DNA of 64,000 bases from Porodaedalea pini. Its lineage: Eukaryota > Basidiomycota > Agaricomycetes > Hymenochaetales > Hymenochaetaceae. Position 1 is the stretch's first letter; every line of letters starts with the position of its first letter. Where the stretch lies: NCBI GenBank assembly GCA_002794775.1, contig NBAY01000014.1, positions 434,001 to 498,000 of the forward strand, given 5' to 3'. A program made the translations under genes and the position numbers. The notes under the pieces are model-generated. The model saw only the letters and a program-made list of their open reading frames with translations. It was not told the origin of the DNA and ran no database searches. Below are positions 11,934 through 23,998 of this stretch, in pieces.

Positions 11934-13068
11934 GTCAGCCGAGGCCTGCCCAGTCCAAGTCATCTCCCAGACTCCCACCTAACACGGTGGTGGTGCAAGG
12001 ACCAGTCCAAGACTGTAAGGGTATTCCATATTCCATGGTATTCCATCATTTTTCACCTGTATTCTAGACTTTCTCTAGTATTCTATGTCATTTATTTGTG
12101 CATTCCAGTAGTTCTTTGTCATTTATTCATGCATTCCAATTTTTCTTCATCATTTATTTGTGTATTCCAAATTTTCTTCAATATAGATTATGCTATTCTG
12201 TACTTATTCCATACATGTCCATTATTACTCAACCTACTTAACAAACAGGTTATAGAGCACACCAGGAAGATCACCATGAATAATAGCTACAATGCTAATC
12301 ATAGATATGGTAGTCTTCAGTTCTGTGAGTGTTATTGGCACCAGACTTGATGGATAGGTACTGCACCTGATTGAAGGGAATAGCACACAACTTTGTGCCT
12401 GCGGATGGCACACGTATGTCTTGTGGTTTCAAGCTTTGTAAAATAGAATAATGGTCAGCTCACTTGCTTTAGCAAAGTGGAGGAAGGAGAGGAAACACAT
12501 GCTTGTGTCTACTGTGCTCCTTGATGTTGTCTTTGCATGCTTTCTCTTTGTACCATGGAAGGACTGCAACTTGAGTGATGGCATAACATTGCCTCATTTG
12601 GTTATGACATGCAGGTGAGACATGTACAAAGTGTGCAAAGCCTTTGTGCACTGGAACATCTCTTGTTGGATAGTCTCAAGAAGTCCAGGTATGACAGTCT
12701 CCAGTTCTGCAAGTGCTATTGGTGCCTTCATGCCCGTATCACATCACACAGAAAGTGTTTGCTTCTTCTAGATGTTGATCAGACCAAGTTCAAGGCAAAG
12801 TGGCACACATCAGACAAAAAGCCATTTGTAAGACCACAGGAAAACTGAGGAATAAGGAGTAATGTATTTTCATACCTTCTGTTCCCAGTCATTGAACTTG
12901 TAGCCAAGAGCGTAGTCATCCAGTACATCCACCTTTGCACAGATACTGGCTTTCCTGAGCACAGTGGTCATATGACTCCTGCTTGTTAGTATGCATGGTG
13001 ATACTGCAGGGGAAAACAATTGCTTGGATGCTCACAACGTGTGGTGGGACAACAAGACTCTGGTTGTC

Positions 13069-13515
13069 TGTCATGGACGCTTTTTAATTATTTTTATTAT
13101 TCTCTTCTCTTACCAGTTTTCCTTATCTTATCTTATCCACTCATCACTAATCACGCTTATTCCTGCTTACTCCTTATTCATTATGCTCTTTCTCATACTA
13201 TCCTTGCTCGCTGACTGATCCTATGATATCATTGTTCTATGAAGTTCCATGACATTATATTATCTATCCTTATATAGTAGTTAATTCCCTGGTCCGTGCG
13301 CAGCCTCTGAAGGGTATATAAGTAGGTAGTTCTCCTGTACTTACCCTTTAGTTTTGACCTGGTCAATTCTATCTGGCTACGTCCAGAAGCTGTCTCTTAT
13401 CCTTGCGCTGTATCAGCTCCCCTGGCTCACTGCTCTCTCTCTCTCTCCTCTCTCCCTCTGACTGAGTTCTGCACAACCTAGTTATCTCTTGCGTACCTGT
13501 AGTCTGTCGCTGACA
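13069..13515 (+). repeat. 5' LTR of the chromovirus
   Basis: 447 bp, TGTCATGG...GCTGACA, matching 19624-20070 except for about 13 substitutions. It contains a TATA box 'gggtatataagtagg' near 13312 and a CT microsatellite near 13435. TATA placement suggests that transcription starts about 30 bp downstream. Confidence 0.95.
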
Positions 13516-14373
13516 CAAGGTCGAAACTAAACTCCTTACCGCCTTGCGCACTTCTCAGTCACCACTACCAAGCTGGCTCTGAACGTTCATGTTTCTTACC
13601 GACACCAATCTCTTTATCATGCCATGTTCTACCATCTTACCTGCACACCTACTATCACCTTCACACTTGACCTATTCCTATTATCCATCATCATCACACT
13701 CAACCCTTACATCGTTCAAGTACCTCAAAACTGACCACTACCTGTCCACAACTCCAAATTATAAACCAATATTCTTATCCGACATGTCCGACAACTTGGA
13801 CTGCGACCCTGACTATGATCGCTTCGACCCACACCTGTTCTCAGATCGATCTCACGTGCATCAATCAGGCTGATGTGTTGTTAACCATTTACTTTCATTA
13901 CTAAAATCACTCATTTTATAACCCGCTGTCTTCTTTCTATTCGATCAACCAGCACTCATTTGAGAGGGGGTAACATTGAGTCCAACCCACTTGAGAGTAG
14001 CTATCAGGCCTTGGAGGTGATCTTCGGAGAGGTCCCTTAGCACCCGTTGGAGTCTTCACAGAGAAAGATCTGGGTTTGATCAGCAAGTGAAAGTCGACCA
14101 CCACATCTAGAGTTTTATTACAGCATTCAATCAGATCTGCAGGCGTCTGCACCATCTGTTGGTGGGCAGTGTTGTTTCTGATTTGAGCTGGCTCCACACC
14201 CATATGCCCGACCATCTGAATCAGCAGCATAGTGTTGGAAAACACCACCCGAAGATACTGCCGACACTGTCCTAGCACAACTACCACCGCTGACCGACGA
14301 TGATCTAATATGCCTAGACGACAAGCTAGGAGCCCACCAACCACCCCACCCATCACCAGCACCATCGCCTGTC

Positions 14374-15465
14374 ATGTCGAAATCCCAAACTCCTGCTGCA
14401 CCAGCTGCAGGTGCATCGACGATCTCGAATGACATGATGCAAGAGATCATCAACATGCTACATGGCCTGGGACTACTAGCAACTCCTACACTGGCAGCCG
14501 CAGCCGCATCTGCCCTTCCTCCACCAACAACAAACAGTAATGGAGGAAGACACATTGCCAAACCTGAGGTGTTCAACGGGCAAGACTACAAAAAGTTTGA
14601 GCGTGCCATCACCCTCTATGTCAAAGCAAACACAGGGGACTTCATGAATGATAAGGACTACTTCCTTTTCATGTTATCATTCATGATGGAAGGCTCAGCT
14701 GCACTCTGGGCACAAAACTTCTTGGAGAGCATCAAGATGGAAGGCTACCTAATCTTCTCACTCGTCAGTCGCCAGAAGTTCAACGAACAACTGGAGAAAG
14801 TGTTCAGGGACCCAAATGAACACATGAACGCCATACAAAAATTGGATAGCTGGAAACACACCTGGGATATCACAGCCGACCAATTCTTCCAGCAGTTCAA
14901 TATCTATTGCCGCGCAGCAGGATACAACGATGATGCCAAAAATGACGACACCCTCATCCACAAGCTGACAAAAGCCTTGGATAGAGAGATCATATACCAG
15001 ATCGAAATGAGCAACACAGTCCTGACCACGTACAAAGGTTGGCAAGAAAAAGCCATTTGATTTGACAATGCCAGGCGGCAGATGAAGGCCATTGAACAAA
15101 TGCAAGCTGCCCCATCCAGACCTCAGGCACCCCCAACAAAACCCACCCAGACATTTGCACCTAGGATCCCTGAAAGGCGCAACACCACCGGAGTCACATA
15201 CGGAGGCATAGGGAAGCTGATGGATGTATCACTAGAAGAGTTAAGGTGATCAGGTGCCTGCTACTACTGTGGAGGGCTGGGACACCAAAAGGCAAAATGC
15301 CCAAAGAGACAGGAAGTGATAAGGGCTGTGTTGATGGGGATGGAGCCACAAGAGAGAAAAGTCTGGGCAGACAAGACTGCGACGCTCAAGGAGTCAGACC
15401 TTGTGGAGGAAGAAGAGGAGACACTCTTTGAGCAGGAGTTAGATTTTGCGGAGCCCCAGCAGTGA
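14374..15465 (+). pseudogene. Gag of the chromovirus
   Basis: Opens with ATG at 14374 and carries a capsid-like domain ('VFNGQDYKKFERAITLYV', 'LEKVFRDPNEH') followed by a CCHC zinc knuckle 'CYYCGGLGHQKAKC' near 15259. Two in-frame TGA codons (15058 and 15247) break it; each is one transition from CGA. The frame ends at TGA 15463-15465, where the pol frame begins. The small upstream frame ending at 13873 may be a detached gag leader segment. Confidence 0.85.
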
Positions 15466-18400
15466 ACACGGCACTGACTGGGATAGGTTCAGTTTTGGTT
15501 TTTCAAACAGCCATTTTTGATAATTCTATGGACTCTGTAGATAACCTAGATAAAACACAAAAAAATGTAAAAAACAACATCACTCGCAAAAATATTCCTT
15601 CTGTTCCTGTACCAGTAGTTAATAGTGTAGATACGCCTTCATGTAACAACATTTCTGTCCTTTCATCCTGTTCTATTTCTGTGTCTGAAAATCATGTAAA
15701 ATCCTTTTCTGAATCCTTTAATTCTATTTCTTCCCTGGCTGGAACTGAACTGAAATCCGTGAAAAATGAAAACTTGTCAAAACAAGCTGAGAGGAAATCC
15801 TGGAGAGACCACCCCATCCCCTTTACTGCACCATGGGTTGTATAGCATCTAAAAGAGGATAAACTCAAAAGTGCTTTAACAACTCTCCGAGTGTGGATGA
15901 AACAGCAGAGGCATGCTGAAGCGAATGAAGAGACAGTGCGTCAGATCATTGTGCTAGAAGAATCAGATGCTGTGGCAGCTGTTAGGGACCTGAGGGGTCC
16001 AAAAAGGTTCATAAGAGGGTCTTGGGGGCAACAGCTCATGGTACCGATTCTCCTCCAAACGACCGACACTGGCAATCAGTTCAAGGTAGACGCACTACTG
16101 GACAGTGGCTGCACTGGCTCATGTATCAACCAATCCTTCGTCAAAAAGCATCAGATCAGGACAAAAAAGATGCCCATCCCAATCTGAGTTTATAATGCAG
16201 ATGGCATGCTCAATAAGGATGGTTCAATCACAGAATTTGTGGAAATGCACATGACGATTAAAGATCATTCGGAGCACATCCACTTTGCAGTCATAGATCT
16301 AGGGAAAACAGACGTGTTCATCAGACATGAATGGTTAAAGCTGCACAATCCCAACATCGACTGGCAAAAGTCTACGATCGAATTTGATCGATGCCCCGAT
16401 GTATGCGGCTATATCCATGGTCTAGAGGACATTGATGCAGACCCCAACGAAAACCTTGATCTGGTGGAACTTGAAGATGGCAATCAGCTCTTTCTCTTCG
16501 ATTGGGATAGATACATTAAGTCTGATCTGAGGAAAGCACTGAAGGTCAGGCAACAAGCACTTGAGGAGGTCCTGGACTACGTCAAAGAATTTGTGGACGT
16601 CTTCAGTGAACAGGAATTTGATCAGTTACCAGAGAGACACCCCTGGGATCATGCTATCAAACTTAAACTGGGCTCAAAGCTCTCTGACTGTAAGATCTAT
16701 CCACTTAGTCTATCAGAACAGGTGGCACTGGACAAATTCCTCACTGAAAACCTGAGAACTGGCCGTATTCACAACTCTCAATCTAAGATGGCATCCCCCT
16801 TCTTGTTCATCAAAAAGAAGGATGGCAAGCTTCACCCTGTACAGGATTATCGCAGGCTCAACGAGATGATGGTTAAGAACAAATACCTATTACCTCTAAT
16901 TCAAGAGCTCATCGACAAAACCAAGCAGGTGAAATTCTTCACAAAGCTTGACATACGCTGGGGTTACAACAACATTTGGATTCGAGAGGGTGGTGAGTAT
17001 AAAGCTGCCTTTAGGATGAACCACGGTCTATTCAAACCAATGGTCATGTTCTTTGGTCTCACAAACTCACCGGCAATCTTCCAAGGATTTATGAACAAAA
17101 TCTTCCAAGAACTCATCAATGATGGACACGTCATAGTCTACATGGACAACATCCTGATCTTCGCACAGACTCGTGAACATCATGACAAACTCGTCCGACA
17201 AGTCCTGGAAGTGTTGCGAGCAAACAAGTTGTTCTCAAAGCCAGAAAAGTGCAGCTTTGCTCAAGAGACTGTGAACTATCTCAGGCATATCCTCGGCAAT
17301 GGACAGATTCACATGGATCTCACCAAAGTGGCAGGTGTAAAAGATTGGCCAGTTCCTAAGAACAAGAAAGAACTACAGTCTTTCCTTGGGTTCTGCAACT
17401 ACTACTGCCGCTTTATCCTAGCATTCAGTCACTATGTGAAGCCCCTGACAGTGTTGACTGGAGATGTAGAGTAGAAGTGGGAGGTAGAGCAACAGGAGGC
17501 CTTTGAACATCTGAAGCAGAAGCTCTGTGAAAAACCTGTACTCACAGTACCTACTGATGACGGTCAATTTCGGGTGGAGGCCAATTCGTCACACTTTGCT
17601 AACAGCGCCATTCTGTCCCAATTCATTGACAGAAAGTGGCATCCAATTGCATACCAATTGCAAGCACTTAGCTAAGCAGAGCGCAATTATGAAATCTATG
17701 ACAAAGAGATGTTTGCGATCATGTGTGCGCTGGATGACTGGCAACAATATCTTCTGGGAGCAACACAAACCTTCGAAATCTGGTCAGATCACTTCAACCT
17801 CCAGTATTTCCGAAAACCTCAGAAGATTAACCACCGACAAGCGAGATGGCTACTGGCTACAGGAACTAGCAGACTACAACTTCAAACTGTTCCATAAACC
17901 AGGTGCCCTGATGACTAAGGCTGACCTCCTCTCAAGACGAGCAGACCATGAGAGGGGGAAGAATGACAATATTGACATCGTTTTGCTCAAGCCAGACTTA
18001 TTCGTAAACATAACACTGCTAGAAGCACTAGATGCAGAATTTGTTAAATGAATCAAAAGGGTACAAAACAACAGGGACAGGGCAGTTGTGAAGGTGTTAG
18101 GCAGGAAGGAGTGAGAGTGGGATGAAGAGGAAGAGGGGTTGTTGACATGGAAGGGCAGGATCTATGTACCAAGAGACTGTAAACTCCAGGAAGACATCAT
18201 TCAAAACCATCATGACAGCACACTTGCAGGACACCTGGGACACTATAAGACCCATGAGTTGATCACACGCAACTACTAGTGGCTGGGAATCCAGTGAGAT
18301 GTTCGAATGTACGTCGAGGGATGCGATGCGTGCTAATGTACCAAGGCACACCAAACGAAACCACATAATCCTCTGAACCCAAATGAGACCCTGAAAGGTC

Positions 18401-19506
18401 CTTGGGAAATTGTCACGGCAGACCTGATAGGAAAACTCCCTGAGTCCAATGGGCATAATGCAATTTGTGTCTTTGTCGACAGATTCAGCAAACAGGTACA
18501 TGTGATCCCTACCTCTGTGAGCATAACGTCAGAAGGGATGGCAAAGCTCTACCGAGACCATGTCTTCAGGCTACATGGCATACCGCGCAAGTTTATTCAT
18601 GACAGAGGATCACAGTTTGAGTCCAAATTCATGGACGAACTATACCAGTTATTGGGCATCGAGGGAAACCTGTCAATGGCATATCACCCACAGATGGATG
18701 GTCAGACAGAACGGATAAACCAAGAGATCGAACAGTACCTCTGTCTCTTTGTTAACCACCATCAGTCAGATTGGGCGGAATGGCTTGCGCTAGCAGAATT
18801 TGCGTACAACGACAAGGAACAGACGTCAACAGGAGCATCGCCTTTTTTTATCAACCATGGGAGACACCCGTACAAGGGTACGAATCCTAGATGCAAATCA
18901 ACCAATGAGTCTGCCAAACAATTTGCTAACTGAATGGCCAAGGTCAGAGAGGAAACCAAATTGGTGTTAAAGCATGCGGCCAAAACCATGAAGTGCTTCT
19001 ATGACAGGACAAAGGGAGAATCCATTGAGTATAAACCTGGGGATAAGGTCATGCTCGAAGGAACTCACCTAAAGACAGATTGTCCTATGAAGAAGCTGGG
19101 AGACAAACACCATGGGCTGTTCATTGTTGAAAAGAAAGTCGGCACATCAGCATATAGGCTTAAACTACCACATACATGGAAGAAAGTCTATCTGGTTTTC
19201 AATGAAGTGCTCCTCTCCCCATACAACAAGCTGCAGTATACGTCACAGAAGCAAGATCCTCCACCCCCGCCCAAGATCATCGATGATGTGCCAAAATATG
19301 AGGTCGAAAAGATTGTTGACTCCAAGCTAGTGTGAGGAAAGCTCAAATACCTCATACACTGGAAAGGGTATCCGAATGAAGAGCGCACCTGGGAACCAAT
19401 TGCAAACCTGACGAACTCTCAGAAGGCTATCGACAAATTTCATAAGTCGACTCCAAGCGCCTCATGTATACTCAACACCTTAGCAATGTCACAGCTAAAG
19501 TTCTGA
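15462..19506 (+). pseudogene. Pol of the chromovirus (PR-RT-RH-IN-chromodomain)
   Basis: Protease 'ALLDSGCTGSCIN' near 16096. Reverse transcriptase from about 16780, with 'VQDYRRLNEMMVKNKY' and 'MFFGLTNSPA'. The RT catalytic box reads YMDN near 17138 instead of YMDD. RNase H near 17490-17900. Integrase has an HHCC finger near 18180-18335 and 'IVTADLIGKLPES', 'HDRGSQFESKFMDEL'. The chromodomain near 19290-19410 has 'KYEVEKIVDSKL' and 'YLIHWKGYPNEERTWEP'. Stops at 15843, 16185, 17472, 17673, 18049, 18112, 18277, 18295, 18334, 18931 and 19333, plus a one-base frameshift near 17850, kill the ORF. Confidence 0.93.
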
Positions 19507-19623
19507 CCCATATTTAAAATGATGGAGCCTGAGAGACAGGAAGGAGTGGCACAGTGGTGGGCTGGTAAGTTCTAGGGTAGGGAACATGGGCGATCGGGAC
19601 GCTCACCTTGAAGGAGAGGGTCA

Positions 19624-20070
19624 TGTCATGGACGCTTTTTAATTATTTTTATTATTCTCTTCTCTTACCAGTTTCCCTTATCTTATCTTATCCACTCATC
19701 ACTCATCACGCTTATTCCTGCTTACTCCTTATTCATTATGCTCTTTCTCATACTATCCTTGCTCGCTGACTGATCCTATGATATCATTGTTCTATGAAGT
19801 TCCATGACATTATATTATCTATCCTTATATAGTAGTTAATTCCCTGGTCCGTGCGCAGCCTCTGAAGGGTATATAAGTAGGTAGTTCTCCTGTACTTACC
19901 CTTTAGTTTTGACCTGGTCAATTCTATCTGGCTACGTCCAGAAGCTGTCTCTTATCCTTGCGCTGTATCAGCTCCCCTGGCTCACCGCTCTCTCTCTCTC
20001 TCCTCTCTCCCTCTGACTGAGTTCCGTGCAACCCGGTTACCTCTTGCATACCTGTAGTCCATCACTGACA
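19624..20070 (+). repeat. 3' LTR of the chromovirus
   Basis: 447 bp, same length as the 5' LTR. Three differences lie in the first 390 bp and ten in the last 50 bp. It is followed by TTGTC, the second copy of the target duplication. Confidence 0.95.
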
Positions 20071-22122
20071 TTGTCACTGTGAATCATAACTGTGACTCCG
20101 ATCATGCCCATGCTTGGGCCCCACAAGTTCTGCCACACAAACAGTTTGCACTATTCAGACCTGTACCCTGTAGATCGTCCAGGTCTTCGGCCACAATGTT
20201 GAACATCTCTGGCTGTGAGAAGTCTTGGTAAAGGCAATGTGATATCGCAGCTCAGATGCTATGGCTGGTCATCAGAATGAAGCCTTCCACGGTCATTGTG
20301 TAAAGACCACTAGTGAACTTCTCCTTCTTGGACTTGATGCCTGGGATGACAAGTACAGTAAGCAGCTTCTCATACACACGATGATGTAGATTGAGAATTT
20401 CCTATACTTCAGTGTCGGCCTCCTTTGTGAGATGTGCAGTGTGGCCTTTCTGTCATAGGAATTCATGCATATGGAGGAATGGCTGGGGGCTCTCAAACTT
20501 GCAGTGTGCAACACTGATCCACTGGTTGGGCTTGAGGGGTAGATCATGATAGCTCTTGATCTATTTGGTGTAGTAGAGATACATGGTCATTTCTATAGTC
20601 AGATGGATTACTATGGCTCCTCAAGCTTGGAGCTCCCTCTGAAGATGCATATCATATCGACCTTGATCAGCACCTATAGTACTTGTCAGCACAAAGTGAA
20701 GGATTACAGAACAACTAACACACATTCATATACCAAGCCTAAAAGTCAACCTCTTTCTTCATGCCAATAGCAATCTTCACCGTACTGTCAGTTATCCATT
20801 CCTCTTTCATTGTGTCTTCCTGGGCAGCAATTGCAGATGTGCATGCTGCAGGCACCACAGCACCTTTGCCTTCCACTCATTGTGATGTCCACTGCAGTAT
20901 GTCATGGGAAGGTGCATTCCACCTTCCGTCTTTATGATTTTCATGTTGTCCGCACCCTCAGCATCACCTTTTACAAACTTATTTTTCTTCCAGTCTCATT
21001 TGAGTTGTGCATTACAGCGGTGTCGACCTGCAATGCCATTGTCACCGATGAGATCAAATGTTGTGCCAGAGGCTTGCTCAGTGAAGGAGGCACCATCTCT
21101 GAGGGAGTAGCTGTTCCATGCAAAGCATATTAGGAGTTATATTATGTGAAAGACATGTGAAGATGCATGCCATTTTTCTATTGTAGCTCCTTTTTGAAAA
21201 TAAGCCTTGGCCTTGAGTTCTACAAAATCTAACTTGTGAAGCTTAGTCTCTCCATTTTTGTGAGCATGCAAGTATGAAGTAATGGTGGTTCCAGGGAGGA
21301 AGACAGTAAAATCAGAGGCAAGTGCATGTATGGTGAAGAGGGAAGTCAATGATGTGAGCAATGCACCAAGAACCGTGGCAAGTGGGAACATGTTTGCGTC
21401 AAGTGCTAATGGTGAAAGTGGATGAACTTTAACAATGTGTGTGTGGACAGATAAAGAGACTGTGCTCATGGGAGTCCTTGTCCAACGTGAAATTTTCTTA
21501 TAGCAGGTCTGGTGATGCATGTAATGACAATAACAGGAACTGTTGTGGCAGATTTTACAGTCTTCAGCTTGAAGACAAGCATTCTAATAAGTTGAAAGTC
21601 AGAACTTGGATGGCATGTTGCCTGTGGCAGTGAGTGTGTCCCACCAGGCAGCTGGCAAGGCTACCACTTTGTGTGTGATGGTTGCAGTAGGTGCAATCAA
21701 GGGTTTTTTCAGACATTGTGTAAGATGTCAGTGCCAGACATAGTGGAGTAGTAGCAGATGTAAAGACTGTGTGGCATGTCGTGCCAAAACCAACATACAT
21801 GTGATCAAGTTCCCACACCTCTTCTGTGGATGATGCATCCAGGATTGGACTTAGCAGTTTTTGTCACCTGAAGTGCCTCCAAATACAAAATATATCATAT
21901 CTCACTCAATTCTTCACAAAACTCTTCAAAAAAATAGCTAAATTTATGTTTCAATGGTTTCTAAAATTTATGTGAGCTTAGAGGACAGAATATGGAATAT
22001 TGAGGCTGCAGTAGTGAGAATATGTGTTTTTCTAGCAAAACTCCTTCTCTGAATTTCCCTGAGCTCATTTTTGAAGCTAATGACATGAAATTGTTGGAGA
22101 ATGGTATCTATATTTTATATTA

Positions 22123-23797
22123 CAGCCTTTTTCATAAGTCCTGTGACACATGCATGTCACATGAAATGAGCCGCATCAGAGCCAAAGTGTCAAAAAATTA
22201 GAATGAATGCCTATTTTCTCTGTGAATTCTGCACAGTACCTACTCATTACAGCCATTTTCATAAGTCCTGCGACACGTGCATGTCACGTGAAGTGAGCCG
22301 TGTCAGAGCCAAAATGCCGAAAAATTAGAATGAATGCCTATTTTCTCTGTAAATTCTGCACAGTACCTGCTCATTAAGTACTCAAAAAAAAGGCATGGTT
22401 CTCAGGAGCAGAAATATGTAAAATATGGAGCAATACATTGACTGTGTAGGTGGGTGGAGATCAAACAAGTGCAGCCAGTCTGTTCTCTCATACATTTCCA
22501 CCGAGATTCAAAAATTATGGCTCCCCTACATCTGTCTATAAAATTCTTTCCTGTGTCTGTAAATTAAGTATATGACTATACCAACAGCTCCTGCAAGTTT
22601 GAAACCAATCCATTCAGTATTCATGGTGCAGCAGCAAGGTTTGTGTTCCACTTTGAGCTCTTTCCATCCTTGCAGCATGAACAAGAGTGGAACACAAACC
22701 TCACTGCTGCACCATGAGTACTGAATGGATTGGCTTCAAACTTGCAGGAGCTGTTGGTATAGTCATATACTTAATTTACAGACACAGGAAAGAATTTTAT
22801 AGACAGATGTAGGGGAGCCATAATTTTTGAATCTCGGTGGAAATGTATGAGAGAACAGACTGGCTGCACTTGTTTGATCTCCACCCACCTACACAGTCAA
22901 TGTATTGCTCCCTATTTTACATATTTCTGCTCCTGAGAACCATGCCTTTTTTTTGAGTACTTAACGAGCAGGTACTGTGCAGAATTTACAGAGAAAATCA
23001 ACATTTACTCTAATTTTTCGACATTTTGGCTCTGACGCGGCTCACTTCACGTGACATGCACGTGTCGCAGGACTTATGAAAATGGCTGTAAGTACTCAAA
23101 AAAAAGGCACGGTTCTCAGAAGAAGGAATATGTAAAATAGGGAGCAATAAGTGTAGGTGGGTGGAGATCAAACAAGTGCAGCTGGTCTGTTCTCTCACCC
23201 ATTTCCACTGAGATTCAAAAATTACAGCTCCCCTACATCTACCTATAAAATTCTTTCCTGTGTCTGTAAATTAAGTATATGACTATACCAACATCTCCTG
23301 CAAGTTTGAAGCTAATCCATTCAGTATTCATGGTGCAGCAGCAAGATTTGTGTTCTACTCTGCAAGACCTGTTGTAAGAAAAGGAGGGTAGGAAGAGCTT
23401 GAAGTGGAACACAAATCTTGCTGCTGCACCATGAATACTGAATGGATTAGCTTCAAACTTGCAGGAGATGTTGGTATAGTCATATACTTAATTTACAGAC
23501 ACAGGAAAGAATTTTATAGGTAGATGTAGGGGAGCTGTAATTTTTGAATCTCAGTGGAAATGGGTGAGAGAACAGACCAGCTGCACTTGTTTGATCTCCA
23601 CCCACCTACACTTATTGCTCCCTATTTTACATATTTCTGCTCCTGAGAACTGTGCCTTTTTTTGAGTACTTAATGAGCAGGTACTGTGCAGAATTTACAG
23701 AGAAAATAGGCATTCATTCTAATTTTTCAACATTTTGGCTCAGCCGCAGCTCATTTCACGTGACATGCACGTGCCGCAGGACTTATGAAAATGGCTA
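22123..23797. mobile_element. Hairpin element A (834 bp), split by hairpin element B
   Basis: Begins CAGCCTTTTTCATAAGTCCT after TA (22121-22122). Ends with the inverted counterpart before TA (23798-23799); the last base is A where G is expected. Without the inner copy it is 834 bp, mostly two inverted arms of about 380 bp around a short loop near 23360-23400. Non-coding. Confidence 0.85.
22250..23088. mobile_element. Hairpin element B (839 bp), nested in element A
   Basis: Same family as element A. Ends CAGCCATTTTCATAAGTCCT and its inverse, flanked by TA at 22248-22249 and 23089-23090. The flanks 'ctcat-TA' and 'TA-agtactc' join to the sequence found uninterrupted inside element B itself at 22371-22382. 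This proves insertion of one copy into another. The loop lies near 22650-22680. Confidence 0.92.
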
Positions 23798-23854
23798 TAA
23801 CCCTCTTGCAGATACCACTGCAGTCCCTAATTTGCTATAACATTTTCTGGCTCA

Positions 23855-23998
23855 TTCCATAATCCACCTTGCCGATTCCAGCAAATTCCAATACAATTTT
23901 ATTATCCTACTCAATTTCAAGCAATTCCACAAACCACCTTGCTGATTCTAGCAAATTCCAATACAGATCCTTTTTTCTACTCAATTCCATGCAATTCC
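23855..23998. repeat. 70-bp tandem repeat, two copies
   Basis: Units start at 23855 and 23925, and a partial third starts at 23995, giving an exact 70-bp period. Each holds 'ccaccttg', 'gattc-agcaaattccaata' and 'ctactcaatt'. The motif recurs loosely at the other end of the 15.9-kb block, so it is probably a subterminal repeat. Confidence 0.75.

Larger units (their letters stand above)
13069..20070 (+). mobile_element. Ty3/Gypsy chromovirus, full-length but inactivated
   Basis: A 7.0-kb element bounded by 447-bp LTRs and a 5-bp target duplication TTGTC (13064-13068, 20071-20075). The order is gag, protease, reverse transcriptase, RNase H, integrase, chromodomain, typical of fungal chromoviruses. 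A purine-rich tract (about 19611-19620) precedes the 3' LTR. No convincing tRNA primer-binding site follows the 5' LTR. It lies inside the ProRS pseudogene in opposite orientation. Confidence 0.95.
12460..21850 (-). pseudogene. Prolyl-tRNA synthetase pseudogene, interrupted by a retrotransposon
   Basis: Translating the minus strand gives class II ProRS in order. The N-terminal YbaK-like domain covers about 21610-21180 ('LVFKLKTVKSATTVPVIVIT', 'PLSPLALDANMFPLATV'). The catalytic core covers about 20790-20210 ('TVKIAIGMKKEVDF', 'IKSYHDLPLKPNQW', 'KGHTAHLTKE', 'VIPGIKSKKEKF'). Sequence after the core flanks the retrotransposon junction ('MIGVTVMIHSDN' then 'LVVPPHVV'). The anticodon-binding region covers about 12960-12470 ('VDVLDDYALGYKFNDWEQK', 'KAPIALAELETVIP', 'VLPWYKEKACKDNIKE'). 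Introns remain, for example one beginning at 12881, so this is not a processed copy. Many stops and frameshifts mark it as dead. A piece near 20830-21110 ('SLRDGASFTEQASGTTFDLI') does not match the ProRS order I know. A short second copy of the C-terminal region lies near 12310. Confidence 0.85.

Noticed and set aside
13430..13455. CT microsatellite as an independent repeat
   Set aside because: It is part of the LTR and occurs in both copies.
13937..14576. Minus-strand ORFs of 142 and 149 codons
   Set aside because: Antisense to the chromovirus leader and gag; their Ala/Gly-rich composition mirrors the sense strand.
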